A stretch of DNA of 64,000 nt, from contig QHWT01000049.1 in the NCBI GenBank assembly GCA_003222675.1, positions 41,257-105,256 of the forward strand. The letters run 5' to 3'. Under the pieces are notes generated by a model. That model saw only the letters and a program-made list of their open reading frames with translations. It did no database searches and was not told where the DNA came from. Each line of letters opens with the position of its first letter. The stretch's first letter is position 1. The stretch comes from Acidobacteriota bacterium. GTDB taxonomy: Bacteria; Acidobacteriota; Vicinamibacteria; Vicinamibacterales; 2-12-FULL-66-21. This document shows positions 7,964-17,041 of this stretch, one piece after another. The translations under genes were made by a program, and so were the position numbers.

Positions 7964-10900
7964 ATGTCCTTTGCAGCATTTTGCGTCCGTCGCCCGGCCT
8001 TCACGACGATGCTCGTCATGATGTTCGTTGTGACGGGCATCTTCTCGTTCCGCGAGCTGAGCGTCGACCTGCTGCCGAAGGCAGACCCGGCGACGGTGCA
8101 GGTCTCGATCAACCTCCCCGGCGCGAGCCCGGACGAGTTGAACAGCTCGGTCGTCGAGCCGACGGAGCAGTCGCTCAGCAGCATCGCCGGCATCGACGAG
8201 ATGAACGCGCGCATTTTCGAGGGACAGGCGCGGATCATCCTGAAGTTCATCCTCGAGCGCGACATCAACGATGCGGCGCAGGACGTGCGCGAGAAGGTCG
8301 CACAGGCGATCAAGGATCTGCCGCCGGAAGTGGAGCCGCCCGTCATCACGAAAGTCGATCCCGATGCCGATCCGGTGATCAGCTTCGCGCTGTCAGGGCC
8401 GCTGGGGATCCGCGCGCTGACCGAGATTGCCGACAAGCAGATCCGCCGCGGCATCGAAACAGTTGACGGCGTCGGCGAGGTGACAATCTCCGGCGGCCAC
8501 GCGCGCGAGATCCACATCGTCCTCGACATCGGCAAGCTGAACGCGCACGGCCTGACGGTGGACAAAGTGCGCGACGCGATCGTCTCGGAAAACGTGGAAA
8601 TCCCCGGCGGGCGCATTCAGCAGGGAGACGCCGAGCTCACGCTGCGTACGCTCGGCCGCCTCGAATCATCCGAGCAGTTCACCAATGTCGTGGTCGCGAC
8701 GGTGGCGGGGACGCCGATCCGCCTGCGCGATGTGGCCACGGTCGAGGACACGACCGAGGAGGCACGCACGTCCGCCTTCTTCGACGGCGCGCGCACGGTT
8801 GTCATGGATGTTCGCCGGCAGTCGGGTCAGAACACGGTTCAAGTCGTCGAGGCGGTTCGCGACAAGCTCGCGCAGCTCCAGCGCGCGCTGCCGCCGGAGG
8901 TGAAGGTCACCGTCACGCGCGACGACTCGAACTTCATTCACGCGTCGATCTCGTCGCTCGAGGAACACCTGATCCTCGGCAGCCTCCTGGCAAGCCTCGT
9001 CATCATGGCGTTCATCAGGAACCTCCGGGTGGTGTTCGTCGCCTCGCTGGCGATCCCCGCCTCGATTATTGCCAGCTTTGCGCTGGTCCGAGCCGCCGGG
9101 TTCACGCTGAACAGCATGACGCTCCTCGCGCTCACACTCGCCGTCGGCATCGTCATCGACGATGCGATCGTGGTGCTGGAGAACGTCTTCCGTCACATGG
9201 AAGAGGAGGGCACGCCGCCGTTCCAGGCCGCGATCGATGGAACACGCGAAGTCACGCTTGCCGTCGTCGCGACCTCCGTGTCGCTGATCGTCATCTTCCT
9301 GCCGGTCGCGTTCATGACCGGCTACACGCAGCGCTTCATCTACCCATTCGGGTTCACCATGGCGTTCGCCGTCATGGTGTCGCTGCTCGTCAGCCTGACG
9401 CTGACCCCGATGCTGAGCGCGCGCATGCTGCGCAGCGACGGACGCGTGCATCGACATGGAGAAGGATTCTTCGGGCGCGTGGACGCCGTCTACCGGCGCT
9501 GCCTGGAATGGTCGCTCGATCACCGCGCGGTGATCGTCGCGGTGAGCCTGCTGGTGTTCGCGTCGACGTTTGTCTTGAGCCGCATGATCGGGCGATCGTT
9601 CCTGCCCAACGAGGACATGGGCGAGTTCCAGCTGGTGGTCGATTCGCCCGAGGGGACGTCGCTGCAGGGCATGGAGAAGATCGTGCTCGGCCTGACGCCA
9701 AAGCTGCTGGCGCTGCCCGGCGTCGCGCACGTGATGCCGACAATCTTCGAGCGCGTCAATCACTCGCACATCTTCATCGAGCTGCGGCCGCTCGGCGAGC
9801 GCAAGATCACGCAGGACCAAGTTGCGGACAAGGTCCGCACGCTGATGCTCGAGTATCCGAGCTACAAGCCGTCGGTTCTGATCAGGACGCCGCTCGGAGG
9901 CGGTGAGTCCTCGTTCTATCCAATCCAGCTGAATCTGATGGGGCCGGATCTGCGCCAGCTCTCGAACTATTCGCTGCGGGTTCTCGCCGACGTGCAGCGC
10001 ATGCCGTTCATCAGCGACTCGAAGTCGGCGGTGAACCTGAGCAACCCGGAGCTGCGGGTCGCAGTCGATCGCCAGCGCGCGGCGGATCTCGGCGTGCGGA
10101 TCTCGGATCTCGCGCGCGCGCTGCGGCTGATGGTGAGCGGCGAGGATGAAATCTCCAGCTATCGCGAGAACGGCGAGCGCTACCCGGTGAAGATCCGCGT
10201 GCGCGAGGATCAGCGCTCGGATGCGGCAGGTATCGGGAGCCTGATGGTGCCTTCGTCACGCGGCGAACCCGTCCGGGTCGACAATGTTGCCCGGCTCGAA
10301 CGCGGCTTCGGCCCGACCGTCATCCAGCGGTTCAACCGTCAGTTCTCGGTTGCCGTGTTTGCCGACGTGAAGCCGGGTCAGCCGCTCGACGCCGCGCTGC
10401 GCGCCATCACCGCATCCGCCAGCACGCTCGATCTGCCACCCGGCTACTCGTTCAAGCTGACGGGTCAAGCCAAGCTGCTCGACGAGACGACCAACAACAT
10501 GGTGCTCGCGCTGACGCTCGCGAGCATCTTCATTTATATGGTGCTGGCCATGCAGTTCGAGAGCTTCGTGCAGCCGCTGGTGATCATGACGGCGCTGCCG
10601 CTGTCGGTGCCCTTCGCGCTGCTGACGCTCTGGATGACGGGCCGCGTGCTGAACCTGTGGAGCGCGCTCGGCGTGCTCCTGCTGCTCGGGATCGTGAAGA
10701 AGAACTCGATCCTGCAGGTGGACTACACCAACGTCCTGCGGCGGCAGGGGATGCCGCTGCGCGAAGCGCTGGTGCAGGCGTCGGAGACGCGCCTGCGGCC
10801 GATCCTGATGACGACCGCCGCCATCATCGCGGGCCTCATCCCGACGGCGCTGGGCGTCGGCGCCGGCGCCACCGAGCGCGCCGACATCGCCGTGACGATC

Positions 10901-11062
10901 GTCGGGGGCCAGTCGCTGTGCCTGTTCCTGACGCTGCTGCTCGTCCCGGTGAGTTATTCGCTCGCCGAAGAAGGCGTCGAGCGCGGGCGCCATCCCTGGC
11001 GCGCTCGACGCAATCGTCAATCCCTGATCCCTGATCCGGAATCCCTTATCCCAAATCGCTAA
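7964..11062 (+). CDS. RND efflux pump, inner-membrane permease (AcrB/HAE-1-like)
   Basis: 1032 aa, full length for the family. TM1 follows the start (FAAFCVRRPAFTTMLVMMFV). The proton-relay Asp pair is in TM4 (GIVIDDAIVVLENVFRHMEE) and the conserved Lys in TM10 (LLLGIVKKNSILQVDYTN). Two large periplasmic loops lie between TM1-2 and TM7-8. It would work as a trimer driven by proton motive force with the adaptor at 6598. The last residues (RQSLIPDPESLIPNR) are encoded by the start of a GATCCCTGATCC repeat, so the native C-terminus was probably shorter. Confidence 0.95.
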   Translation: MSFAAFCVRRPAFTTMLVMMFVVTGIFSFRELSVDLLPKADPATVQVSINLPGASPDELNSSVVEPTEQSLSSIAGIDEMNARIFEGQARIILKFILERDINDAAQDVREKVAQAIKDLPPEVEPPVITKVDPDADPVISFALSGPLGIRALTEIADKQIRRGIETVDGVGEVTISGGHAREIHIVLDIGKLNAHGLTVDKVRDAIVSENVEIPGGRIQQGDAELTLRTLGRLESSEQFTNVVVATVAGTPIRLRDVATVEDTTEEARTSAFFDGARTVVMDVRRQSGQNTVQVVEAVRDKLAQLQRALPPEVKVTVTRDDSNFIHASISSLEEHLILGSLLASLVIMAFIRNLRVVFVASLAIPASIIASFALVRAAGFTLNSMTLLALTLAVGIVIDDAIVVLENVFRHMEEEGTPPFQAAIDGTREVTLAVVATSVSLIVIFLPVAFMTGYTQRFIYPFGFTMAFAVMVSLLVSLTLTPMLSARMLRSDGRVHRHGEGFFGRVDAVYRRCLEWSLDHRAVIVAVSLLVFASTFVLSRMIGRSFLPNEDMGEFQLVVDSPEGTSLQGMEKIVLGLTPKLLALPGVAHVMPTIFERVNHSHIFIELRPLGERKITQDQVADKVRTLMLEYPSYKPSVLIRTPLGGGESSFYPIQLNLMGPDLRQLSNYSLRVLADVQRMPFISDSKSAVNLSNPELRVAVDRQRAADLGVRISDLARALRLMVSGEDEISSYRENGERYPVKIRVREDQRSDAAGIGSLMVPSSRGEPVRVDNVARLERGFGPTVIQRFNRQFSVAVFADVKPGQPLDAALRAITASASTLDLPPGYSFKLTGQAKLLDETTNNMVLALTLASIFIYMVLAMQFESFVQPLVIMTALPLSVPFALLTLWMTGRVLNLWSALGVLLLLGIVKKNSILQVDYTNVLRRQGMPLREALVQASETRLRPILMTTAAIIAGLIPTALGVGAGATERADIAVTIVGGQSLCLFLTLLLVPVSYSLAEEGVERGRHPWRARRNRQSLIPDPESLIPNR

Positions 11063-11180
11063 TCCCCAATCGACGATCGACGATCCAGGATCTTGATCGA
11101 CGATCCGGGATCACGATCGACGATCGCCGATTCAGGGATAACGATTGAGGATGAGGGATCCCGGATCAGGGATTGACGAT
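11018..11180. repeat. GATCCCTGATCC / CGACGATC degenerate repeat tract
   Basis: Dense GATC-containing near-repeats (TCCCTGATCC, ATCGACGATCGACGATCC, GGGATCACGATCGACGATCG, then AGGGATCCCGGATCAGGGATT) fill the space between the convergent RND pump and 11166-11783 genes and encode the ends of both. The two halves are roughly complementary, so it could fold as a hairpin between convergent genes and act as a terminator (inference). Confidence 0.7.
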
Positions 11181-11783
11181 TGATGTCGTCAATTCGACGC
11201 CGTCGGGCGTCTTCACCGACTTCGCCAGAATCGCCGCTTTGATTTCGAGGTGCTTGACCACATCGGGCGTCAGCCCCGCCGGCCATGAGCCGTCCGCGCT
11301 CACCTGCATTCCGAGCAACGTACGGGCGACCCCAGAGATCGTCACGGTCGCGCCGACGAGCAGCGCCGGCGAGACGCGCAGCGTGGTGCCCCTGGTGAAC
11401 ACCAGAACGCGGGCGCGATTCCCGGTGAGTGGGGGCAGCTCCCTTTGCGAGTCGACAAGAATCACGCTCGGCGCCAACACCCCCACGACGCGGGCATAGG
11501 GCACTTCAACGGACTGTCCCGCAATGGAATCGATATGGTACGCCAGCATTTCCGGACGGACGGCAAGGGGCAATTGTTCAGCGCGCAGCTTCGACGGACG
11601 GCGTTCCCGGCACTCCGGCGGCGCGGGAACTGGCGCGATGACGATACGTGCGTCCTCCGGACGATCGCCCGGGATCACGTGGCCGATGACAATCACGTCG
11701 CACGGGTCCTGTTCAGCGCGCACACGGTCGCCTGGAAGACCGATCAACAACAACGCCGCAATCGCCGGTCCAGGTGATCTCAT
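11166..11783 (-). CDS. Secreted protein of unknown function
   Basis: 205 aa with an export signal (MRSPGPAIAALLLIGLPGDRVRA) and a clear AGGAGG 6-10 nt upstream of the ATG, so the start is firm. The mature part is mostly beta-like (SVEVPYARVVGVLAPSVILV, then ALLVGATVTISGVARTLLGM) with one Cys pair near the N-terminus (DPCD, PPEC). I recognise no family. It is divergent from the barrel gene at 11876 with 92 bp between the starts, so the pair may share a control region. Its end (TTSIVNP) lies in the GATC repeat tract. Confidence 0.7.
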   Translation of the reverse strand: MRSPGPAIAALLLIGLPGDRVRAEQDPCDVIVIGHVIPGDRPEDARIVIAPVPAPPECRERRPSKLRAEQLPLAVRPEMLAYHIDSIAGQSVEVPYARVVGVLAPSVILVDSQRELPPLTGNRARVLVFTRGTTLRVSPALLVGATVTISGVARTLLGMQVSADGSWPAGLTPDVVKHLEIKAAILAKSVKTPDGVELTTSIVNP

Positions 11784-11875
11784 GACGACCTCCTTTGGAC
11801 TTTGCGGTTCATGGGTTCGAACTGCTCAACGCGGTATGATGACTCTCTCGTTGCCGGTGCGAAAGGTGGTTCACC
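11784..11875. promoter_or_regulatory. Divergent promoter region between two secreted-protein genes
   Basis: A 92-bp gap carries Shine-Dalgarno sequences at both ends (AGGAGG for the minus gene, AAGGTGG for the plus gene). A -10-like TATGAT at 11835-11840 is suited to the plus gene. No convincing -35 or operator is visible. Confidence 0.4.
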
Positions 11876-12742
11876 ATGCGTCCGGCCCGGCTCACCCTCT
11901 GTCTGCGTATTGTCACACTGTTGCTGCTTCCGGCGACAGTCAGCGCTCAGGATTGGTCCCAACCCTGGGCTGATCCGCAGGACCGACCGCCACGCGTGGA
12001 CCTCAGTGCATCAGGTGGGTTTCTCGTGCCGACGGGCTGGAGCAACCTCGTGCTCCTCGGATCGATTTCCTCTGCAACGGGCATTCTCGAGCAGGTCCTC
12101 ACGCGCGATCTGCGGGTCGAGCCGAAGACAGAGTTCAACGGTGCCGCGACCTACTGGAGAGGCCGGTACGGATTCCGAACACAAGTCGGCTTTTCACGTT
12201 CGTCTCTCACCATCGGCGGAGCCCCGCTCGGGACAAGCCAGTCGCCGCTGGATGGTACAGCATCGATCGGCATCGAAACCTGGCTCTATGACGTGGGAGG
12301 GTCGATCGGGTTTGTCGACTACCGACCGGAACGGATGGTCTGGCCCTATGGATTCTTTGGGGTCGGGGGTGTGACGTACAACCCGAAAACACCGGTGAGT
12401 CCGCCGCTCACGTTCATCGAACACAGCCCGACGCTGCCTCCGAACACCGTCATCGTCATCAGGGACAGCAGCCGTCAGTTCGTCCTGGCCGTCGATGAAC
12501 TGGGCGTTGAGACCGAGTTCGCGTTCAACTTCGGTGTCGGCACAGACTTCCGGCTGCCGCTCGGCCCCGGAGGTGTCGGATTGCGGCTCGAGATCTCGGA
12601 TCACGTGGCGCCATCGCCGCTGGGGCTGCGCATTCGCGAATTGTCAGCGTTCGGAGGGCTCGGGCCCGACGATAGCGTGCGGTTCGGTCTCGTGCATCAC
12701 CTCAGCGCTACGGCAGGATTCGTCGTGCATATCGGCCGATGA
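11876..12742 (+). CDS. Predicted outer-membrane beta-barrel protein, unknown function
   Basis: 288 aa with a signal peptide (MRPARLTLCLRIVTLLLLPATVSAQ). The body alternates polar and aromatic residues in strand-like runs (SASGGFLVPTGWSNLVLLGS, YWRGRYGFRTQVGFSRSS, MVWPYGFFGVGGVTYNP, then GVGTDFRLPLGPGGVGLRLE), typical of small outer-membrane barrels. No specific family is recognised. AAGGTGG sits before the ATG. Its last 35 bp overlap the end of the convergent RND pump gene at 12708, unusual for two unrelated genes. Confidence 0.75.
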   Translation: MRPARLTLCLRIVTLLLLPATVSAQDWSQPWADPQDRPPRVDLSASGGFLVPTGWSNLVLLGSISSATGILEQVLTRDLRVEPKTEFNGAATYWRGRYGFRTQVGFSRSSLTIGGAPLGTSQSPLDGTASIGIETWLYDVGGSIGFVDYRPERMVWPYGFFGVGGVTYNPKTPVSPPLTFIEHSPTLPPNTVIVIRDSSRQFVLAVDELGVETEFAFNFGVGTDFRLPLGPGGVGLRLEISDHVAPSPLGLRIRELSAFGGLGPDDSVRFGLVHHLSATAGFVVHIGR

Positions 12743-15700
12743 TCCGCACCCGGCATTCGCTCAGCAGGTCGTACACCGATGGAATGACGATCAACGTGAG
12801 GATCGTCGACGTCAGGACCCCGCCAATCGCGACGCGGCCGAGCGGCGCGCGGAAGTCTCCCCCTTCGCCGAGACCGAGTGCCACCGGCACCATGCCTGCC
12901 ATCAGCGCAAATGTCGTCATGAGGATCGGGCGGAGCCGCAGCCGGCCGGCCTCGGCAATGGCGGTCCGTCGATCGACGCCGTTCCGTTCGGCGGTTTTGG
13001 CGAGATCGATCATCAGGATCGCGTTTTTCGCGACGATGCCCATCAGCATGAGCAGACCGATCATGCTCATGATGTTCAACGTCGAGCCGGTCAGCGCCAG
13101 CGCCAGCATCGCGCCGACGAGCGACAGCGGCAGCGAGAGCATGACGGCCAGTGGATCGAGGAACGATCCGAACTGGACCACGTGCACGAAATACATCAGC
13201 ACCACGCCGATCGTCAGCGATATGAGGATGCGGCGGAACACACCGCGCTGATCTTCGCGCTCGCCTCCATGTGACACGTCGTAGCCGCGGGGAAAACGCA
13301 CGGCTCGAGTGCGCTGGTTGAATTCCCCGATCACCGCGCTGAGCGCGCGTCCTTCCGTATTGGCCTGCACGTAGATGACGCGCTCTCGATTGAGATGATC
13401 GATCCGCGCCGGTCCGGTGGCGCGCGCCACGCGCGCGATGTGGCCGAGCGGCATCAATGTCGGCGCGCCCTCGGCGCGCGCGACGTCGATGGGCATCGAC
13501 TCCAGGCTGGCCACGCGCTCGCGCGCCTCGGGATTCAGGCGCACGGTGACGTGGCGGATCTCGCCGATCGGATCGATCCAGTCGCCGGCATCAACACCGG
13601 AAAACGCCGTCCGCAGCGCCCGCCCGACCTGTCCGGCGGTTATGCCGAGCGACCCGGCAAGCGGCCGATCGAGTTGCACGTCGAGCTCGGGCTGTTCTTC
13701 CTTCATCGACAGCCCGACATCGACGGCGCCCGGCACGCTGCACAGGATGTCGCCAAGCTGCCGGCCGATGCGCTGCAGCTCCACTGTGTCCGACCCCCGC
13801 AGCTGAACTTGAATCTGTTTGGCGTTCCGGACGATGTCGGCGCTCACCCATGCCGTCACGCCGCCGACGCGCTGAAGCTCGCCGCGAAGCTCCTGCTCCA
13901 CGGCGCGTTGCTGTCGTTGACGCGCCGTTCTGGGCTTCAGACGAACGTACAGATTGCCCTCGTTCACCGCGGTCGCGTGCGGATCGAATGCGGTGCTGCG
14001 GCCGATCGTCGCGTACGTGTACTCGACCTCCGGCAGCGCACGCACGAGACGTCCGAGCTCCTGCGCCTTCGACTTCGCATACGTCAGGCTCGACCCGGGC
14101 GGCGTCTCGACGACAACGTTGAATTCAGAGATATCGTGCTCGGGCAGGAACGCGGCGCCGATCACGCCGAAGGCGGGCAGCGCCAGCGTCGCGACGAGTG
14201 CGAGCGCGGCAATCGCGATGGTCGACGCGCGATGATCCAGCGCCCACGCGACCAGCGCCCCGTAACGCTCCGCCTGATGGTTGAACCACCCATTGAAGCG
14301 ATCGAGCGTACGGCGCATCCCTCCGCCGGCATCTCTGGGCCGCCGCGGATCCGCCCAATGGGCCGACAGCATCGGATCGACGGAAAACGACACGAAGAGC
14401 GAGACCAGCACCGAGCAGGCAATCGTCAGCGCGAAGGGCGCGAACCACTGCTGCGCCACTCCGCCCATGAACGCAACGGGCACGAATACCGCGATGATCG
14501 CCAAGGTCGTCGCTGCGACGGCGAGTCCGATCTGATTGGTGCCCTGGTGCGCCGCTGTCATCGGATCGGCGCCGGTCTCGAGGTGACGCACGATGTTCTC
14601 CCGCACGACGATCGCGTCGTCTATCAGGATGCCGATCGCAAGAGAGAGCCCGAGCAGTGACATCGTGTTCAGCGTGAATCCGCAGGCCCACACGGCGATG
14701 AACGCGGCCAATACCGAGATCGGCAGCGCCACCGCCGTAATCACCGTCGACCGCGACGAGTTGAGGAAGAGAAACACGACCGCAACCGTAAGGGCCGCCC
14801 CGATAATGAGCGCGAGCTCGACGTCGCGCACCGATCGGTTGACGTGCAGCGAGGCGTCGCGCACGACCCGGAGTTGCACGTCGCCCGGCAAAGTCGTGCG
14901 GATCTGATCGACGGCGCGGCGCACCCGCTCGGCAACGCTCAACGTGCTGGCCTCTTGCGACTTCAGGATGTCGATGCCAACAGCCTGCTCGTCGTTGAAG
15001 AGCGCGCTCGAGCGCGGCTCTTCGGTGCCGTCCCGCACGGTCGCGACCTCACCGAGACGAACGAGCCGGCCTCCCGCCTGTCCAATCGCGAGCTGCGCAA
15101 AATCTTCGGGACGTTCCAGCCGGCCGCGCAGCCGGATGGTGCGTTCTTCCATCGGGCCGGTCAGACGTCCAACCGGTGTCGAGACGTTCTGCGCCTGCAG
15201 TGCCTCGACGACGTGGCCGATGCTCATGCCGGAGGCCTGCAGCGCGTTGGGTCGCAATTCCACCGTGAGCTCCCGCGCGAGGCCGCCGACCACCTGCGCG
15301 GATGCGACGCCGGGAATGCCGCGGAGCTGCCGCACGATCCCTGGATCGACCATCCCGGTCAGCTCCGGCACGCCGCGCGCCGCCGACGACAGCGTCAGCG
15401 ATATCACGGGCAGGTCCGTCGGATCGCCGCGCTTGAGCACCGGCTCTTCCATCTCGGCCGGCAGGTCGCGGCGGATCGGTCCAATCTCGTCGCGAATCCG
15501 CTGCATGGCTGCTTGCACGTCCGTGCCGAAGGCGAACCGGACGATCACAATCGCCTGGCTGTCGAGCGCGGACGAGGTGATCCGCGTGACGCCGCCGATG
15601 CCGGCCATGCGCTCCTCGAAGCGATCGACGATCTCGCGCTCCACGGTTTCCGGCGGCGCGCCTGGATACGCGGCCGTGACGACCACGACCAGCGGTTGCA

Positions 15701-15818
15701 CGTCGGGGAACTCGTCGACGTGGAGTCGCGCCAGCGCCACGATGCCGAAGGAGGCGACCGCCAGCATCGCGACGATGGTGACAATCGGGCGGCGTATCGC
15801 GTAACCGGAGATCAACAT
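12708..15818 (-). CDS. RND efflux pump, inner-membrane permease (AcrB/HAE-1-like), second system
   Basis: The track start at 15863 lies inside the adaptor gene; MLISGYAIRRPIVTIVAMLA at 15818 is the natural start (1036 aa), 4 bp after the adaptor stop. TM1 follows directly. The proton-relay pair is in GILIDDAIVVRENIVRHLE and the TM10 Lys in LLMLMGIVAKNAILMIDLAK. Large periplasmic loops are of normal size. It should form a trimer with the adaptor encoded just upstream. Sequence details differ from the pump at 7964 (GGVTRITSSALDSQAIVIVR porter region), so the two systems are paralogues, not a recent duplication. Confidence 0.95.
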   Translation of the reverse strand: MLISGYAIRRPIVTIVAMLAVASFGIVALARLHVDEFPDVQPLVVVVTAAYPGAPPETVEREIVDRFEERMAGIGGVTRITSSALDSQAIVIVRFAFGTDVQAAMQRIRDEIGPIRRDLPAEMEEPVLKRGDPTDLPVISLTLSSAARGVPELTGMVDPGIVRQLRGIPGVASAQVVGGLARELTVELRPNALQASGMSIGHVVEALQAQNVSTPVGRLTGPMEERTIRLRGRLERPEDFAQLAIGQAGGRLVRLGEVATVRDGTEEPRSSALFNDEQAVGIDILKSQEASTLSVAERVRRAVDQIRTTLPGDVQLRVVRDASLHVNRSVRDVELALIIGAALTVAVVFLFLNSSRSTVITAVALPISVLAAFIAVWACGFTLNTMSLLGLSLAIGILIDDAIVVRENIVRHLETGADPMTAAHQGTNQIGLAVAATTLAIIAVFVPVAFMGGVAQQWFAPFALTIACSVLVSLFVSFSVDPMLSAHWADPRRPRDAGGGMRRTLDRFNGWFNHQAERYGALVAWALDHRASTIAIAALALVATLALPAFGVIGAAFLPEHDISEFNVVVETPPGSSLTYAKSKAQELGRLVRALPEVEYTYATIGRSTAFDPHATAVNEGNLYVRLKPRTARQRQQRAVEQELRGELQRVGGVTAWVSADIVRNAKQIQVQLRGSDTVELQRIGRQLGDILCSVPGAVDVGLSMKEEQPELDVQLDRPLAGSLGITAGQVGRALRTAFSGVDAGDWIDPIGEIRHVTVRLNPEARERVASLESMPIDVARAEGAPTLMPLGHIARVARATGPARIDHLNRERVIYVQANTEGRALSAVIGEFNQRTRAVRFPRGYDVSHGGEREDQRGVFRRILISLTIGVVLMYFVHVVQFGSFLDPLAVMLSLPLSLVGAMLALALTGSTLNIMSMIGLLMLMGIVAKNAILMIDLAKTAERNGVDRRTAIAEAGRLRLRPILMTTFALMAGMVPVALGLGEGGDFRAPLGRVAIGGVLTSTILTLIVIPSVYDLLSECRVRIIGRYARRILP

Positions 15819-15822
15819 GGAG

Positions 15823-16968
15823 TCACCGAAGCGCGGCGGTGCGCGAATCGCGCCGAAGCGCAACCGGCGTGCCCGACGGAATCGTCTGCGCGGGGCCGGT
15901 CAGGATCGAGTCGCCTTCCTCGACACCGAGCCGGATCTCCACGCGCGCGTCGCGCTCGTCGCGCAGTCCGACCGCGACCGGCACCCGCTCGACGCGCCCG
16001 GAGCGAAGCCGCGACACCCAGGCGCCCCGGTCATTCATCTCCACGGCGGTCGAGGGCACGACGAGGCCGTGGCGGCTCGCCGCGTCGATCCGCCCTTCCG
16101 CGAAGAGTCCGGCCACGAGCTGGCGCGACGTGTTCGGAACAGAAACGTAGATTCGCACCTGCCGCGTGACGGGATCGGCCGCCGGCGCGATGCGATCGAT
16201 GCGGCCGGCAAATCGTTGCCCGGAGTCGCCGCTCGTGCGGAACTCGACCGGGGCGCCGCGGCGCACCGCAGACAACGAGTCCGAGGGCACCGACGCCTCG
16301 AACTGCATACTCGAGGGATCGATGATCGTGACGAGCGGCGCGCCGGGCGCGACCACGTCGCCCGCATTTGCGGCGCGCTTGCTGACGACCCCGGAGAGCG
16401 GCGCGCGCACGGTCCGCTTTGCTGACTGATCGCTGCTGGTCGCCTGCCGCGCCTGTGCGTCTGCGAGCCGCGCCCGCGCCTCCTCGACCGACTGGTGCGC
16501 CGTGTCGAGATCCCGCCGAGGCAATAATCCTTCGGCGACGAGCGCCGCGGTTCTCTGCTCTTCGCGTTCAGCGGCGGTCACTCCCTGGCTCGTGGATCGC
16601 ACGCCCACTTCAGCGGATGCAACCGAATCGCGGAGCGCCGGCGCATCGATGCGGCAGAGCACTTGACCGCGCTGCACCGGCTGTCCTTCCTCGACGGTGA
16701 CGTCGTACACCGATCCCGCAACCTCGGCGCGCACGGTTGCCTCGCGCGACGCGCGCAGCTCTCCGGAGACTGCCGGTCCAGTGCTGATCGGCTCGCGGGT
16801 CACCGTCACGACATCGTCCGGTTCGATCGCGGTCGCGGCGGGGGCGGGATCCGTCGCCGGGCGATCCGGCGCGTCGCGGCAGCCGGTTGCCAGCAGAAGG
16901 CCCGCGAGCGACAGCGTGACGAAGACGCGCGCTGCGCCGGCGGTCATCGGAATTGAGATGCGCGTCAT
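15823..16968 (-). CDS. RND efflux periplasmic adaptor, lipoprotein
   Basis: 381 aa from the ATG at 16968, which has AGGAGG upstream; the longer track start (17067) is unlikely. A lipoprotein signal ends LLLATGC. First lipoyl half (TVRAEVAGSVYDVTVEEGQP), helical hairpin rich in Ala/Glu/Arg (SVASAEVGVRSTSQGVTAAE), second lipoyl half (RTVRAPLSGVVSKRAANAGD), then barrel and membrane-proximal domains (VPSTAVEMNDRGAWVSRLRS). It forms an operon with the pump whose start is 4 bp downstream of its stop. The substrate is unknown. Confidence 0.93.
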   Translation of the reverse strand: MTRISIPMTAGAARVFVTLSLAGLLLATGCRDAPDRPATDPAPAATAIEPDDVVTVTREPISTGPAVSGELRASREATVRAEVAGSVYDVTVEEGQPVQRGQVLCRIDAPALRDSVASAEVGVRSTSQGVTAAEREEQRTAALVAEGLLPRRDLDTAHQSVEEARARLADAQARQATSSDQSAKRTVRAPLSGVVSKRAANAGDVVAPGAPLVTIIDPSSMQFEASVPSDSLSAVRRGAPVEFRTSGDSGQRFAGRIDRIAPAADPVTRQVRIYVSVPNTSRQLVAGLFAEGRIDAASRHGLVVPSTAVEMNDRGAWVSRLRSGRVERVPVAVGLRDERDARVEIRLGVEEGDSILTGPAQTIPSGTPVALRRDSRTAALR

Positions 16969-17041
16969 GTGATATGCCTCCTGTTCACAACCGGACGCCC
17001 CACGCCTTGCGCGAAGCGCCCGGCCGTGGACTAATTGCCTG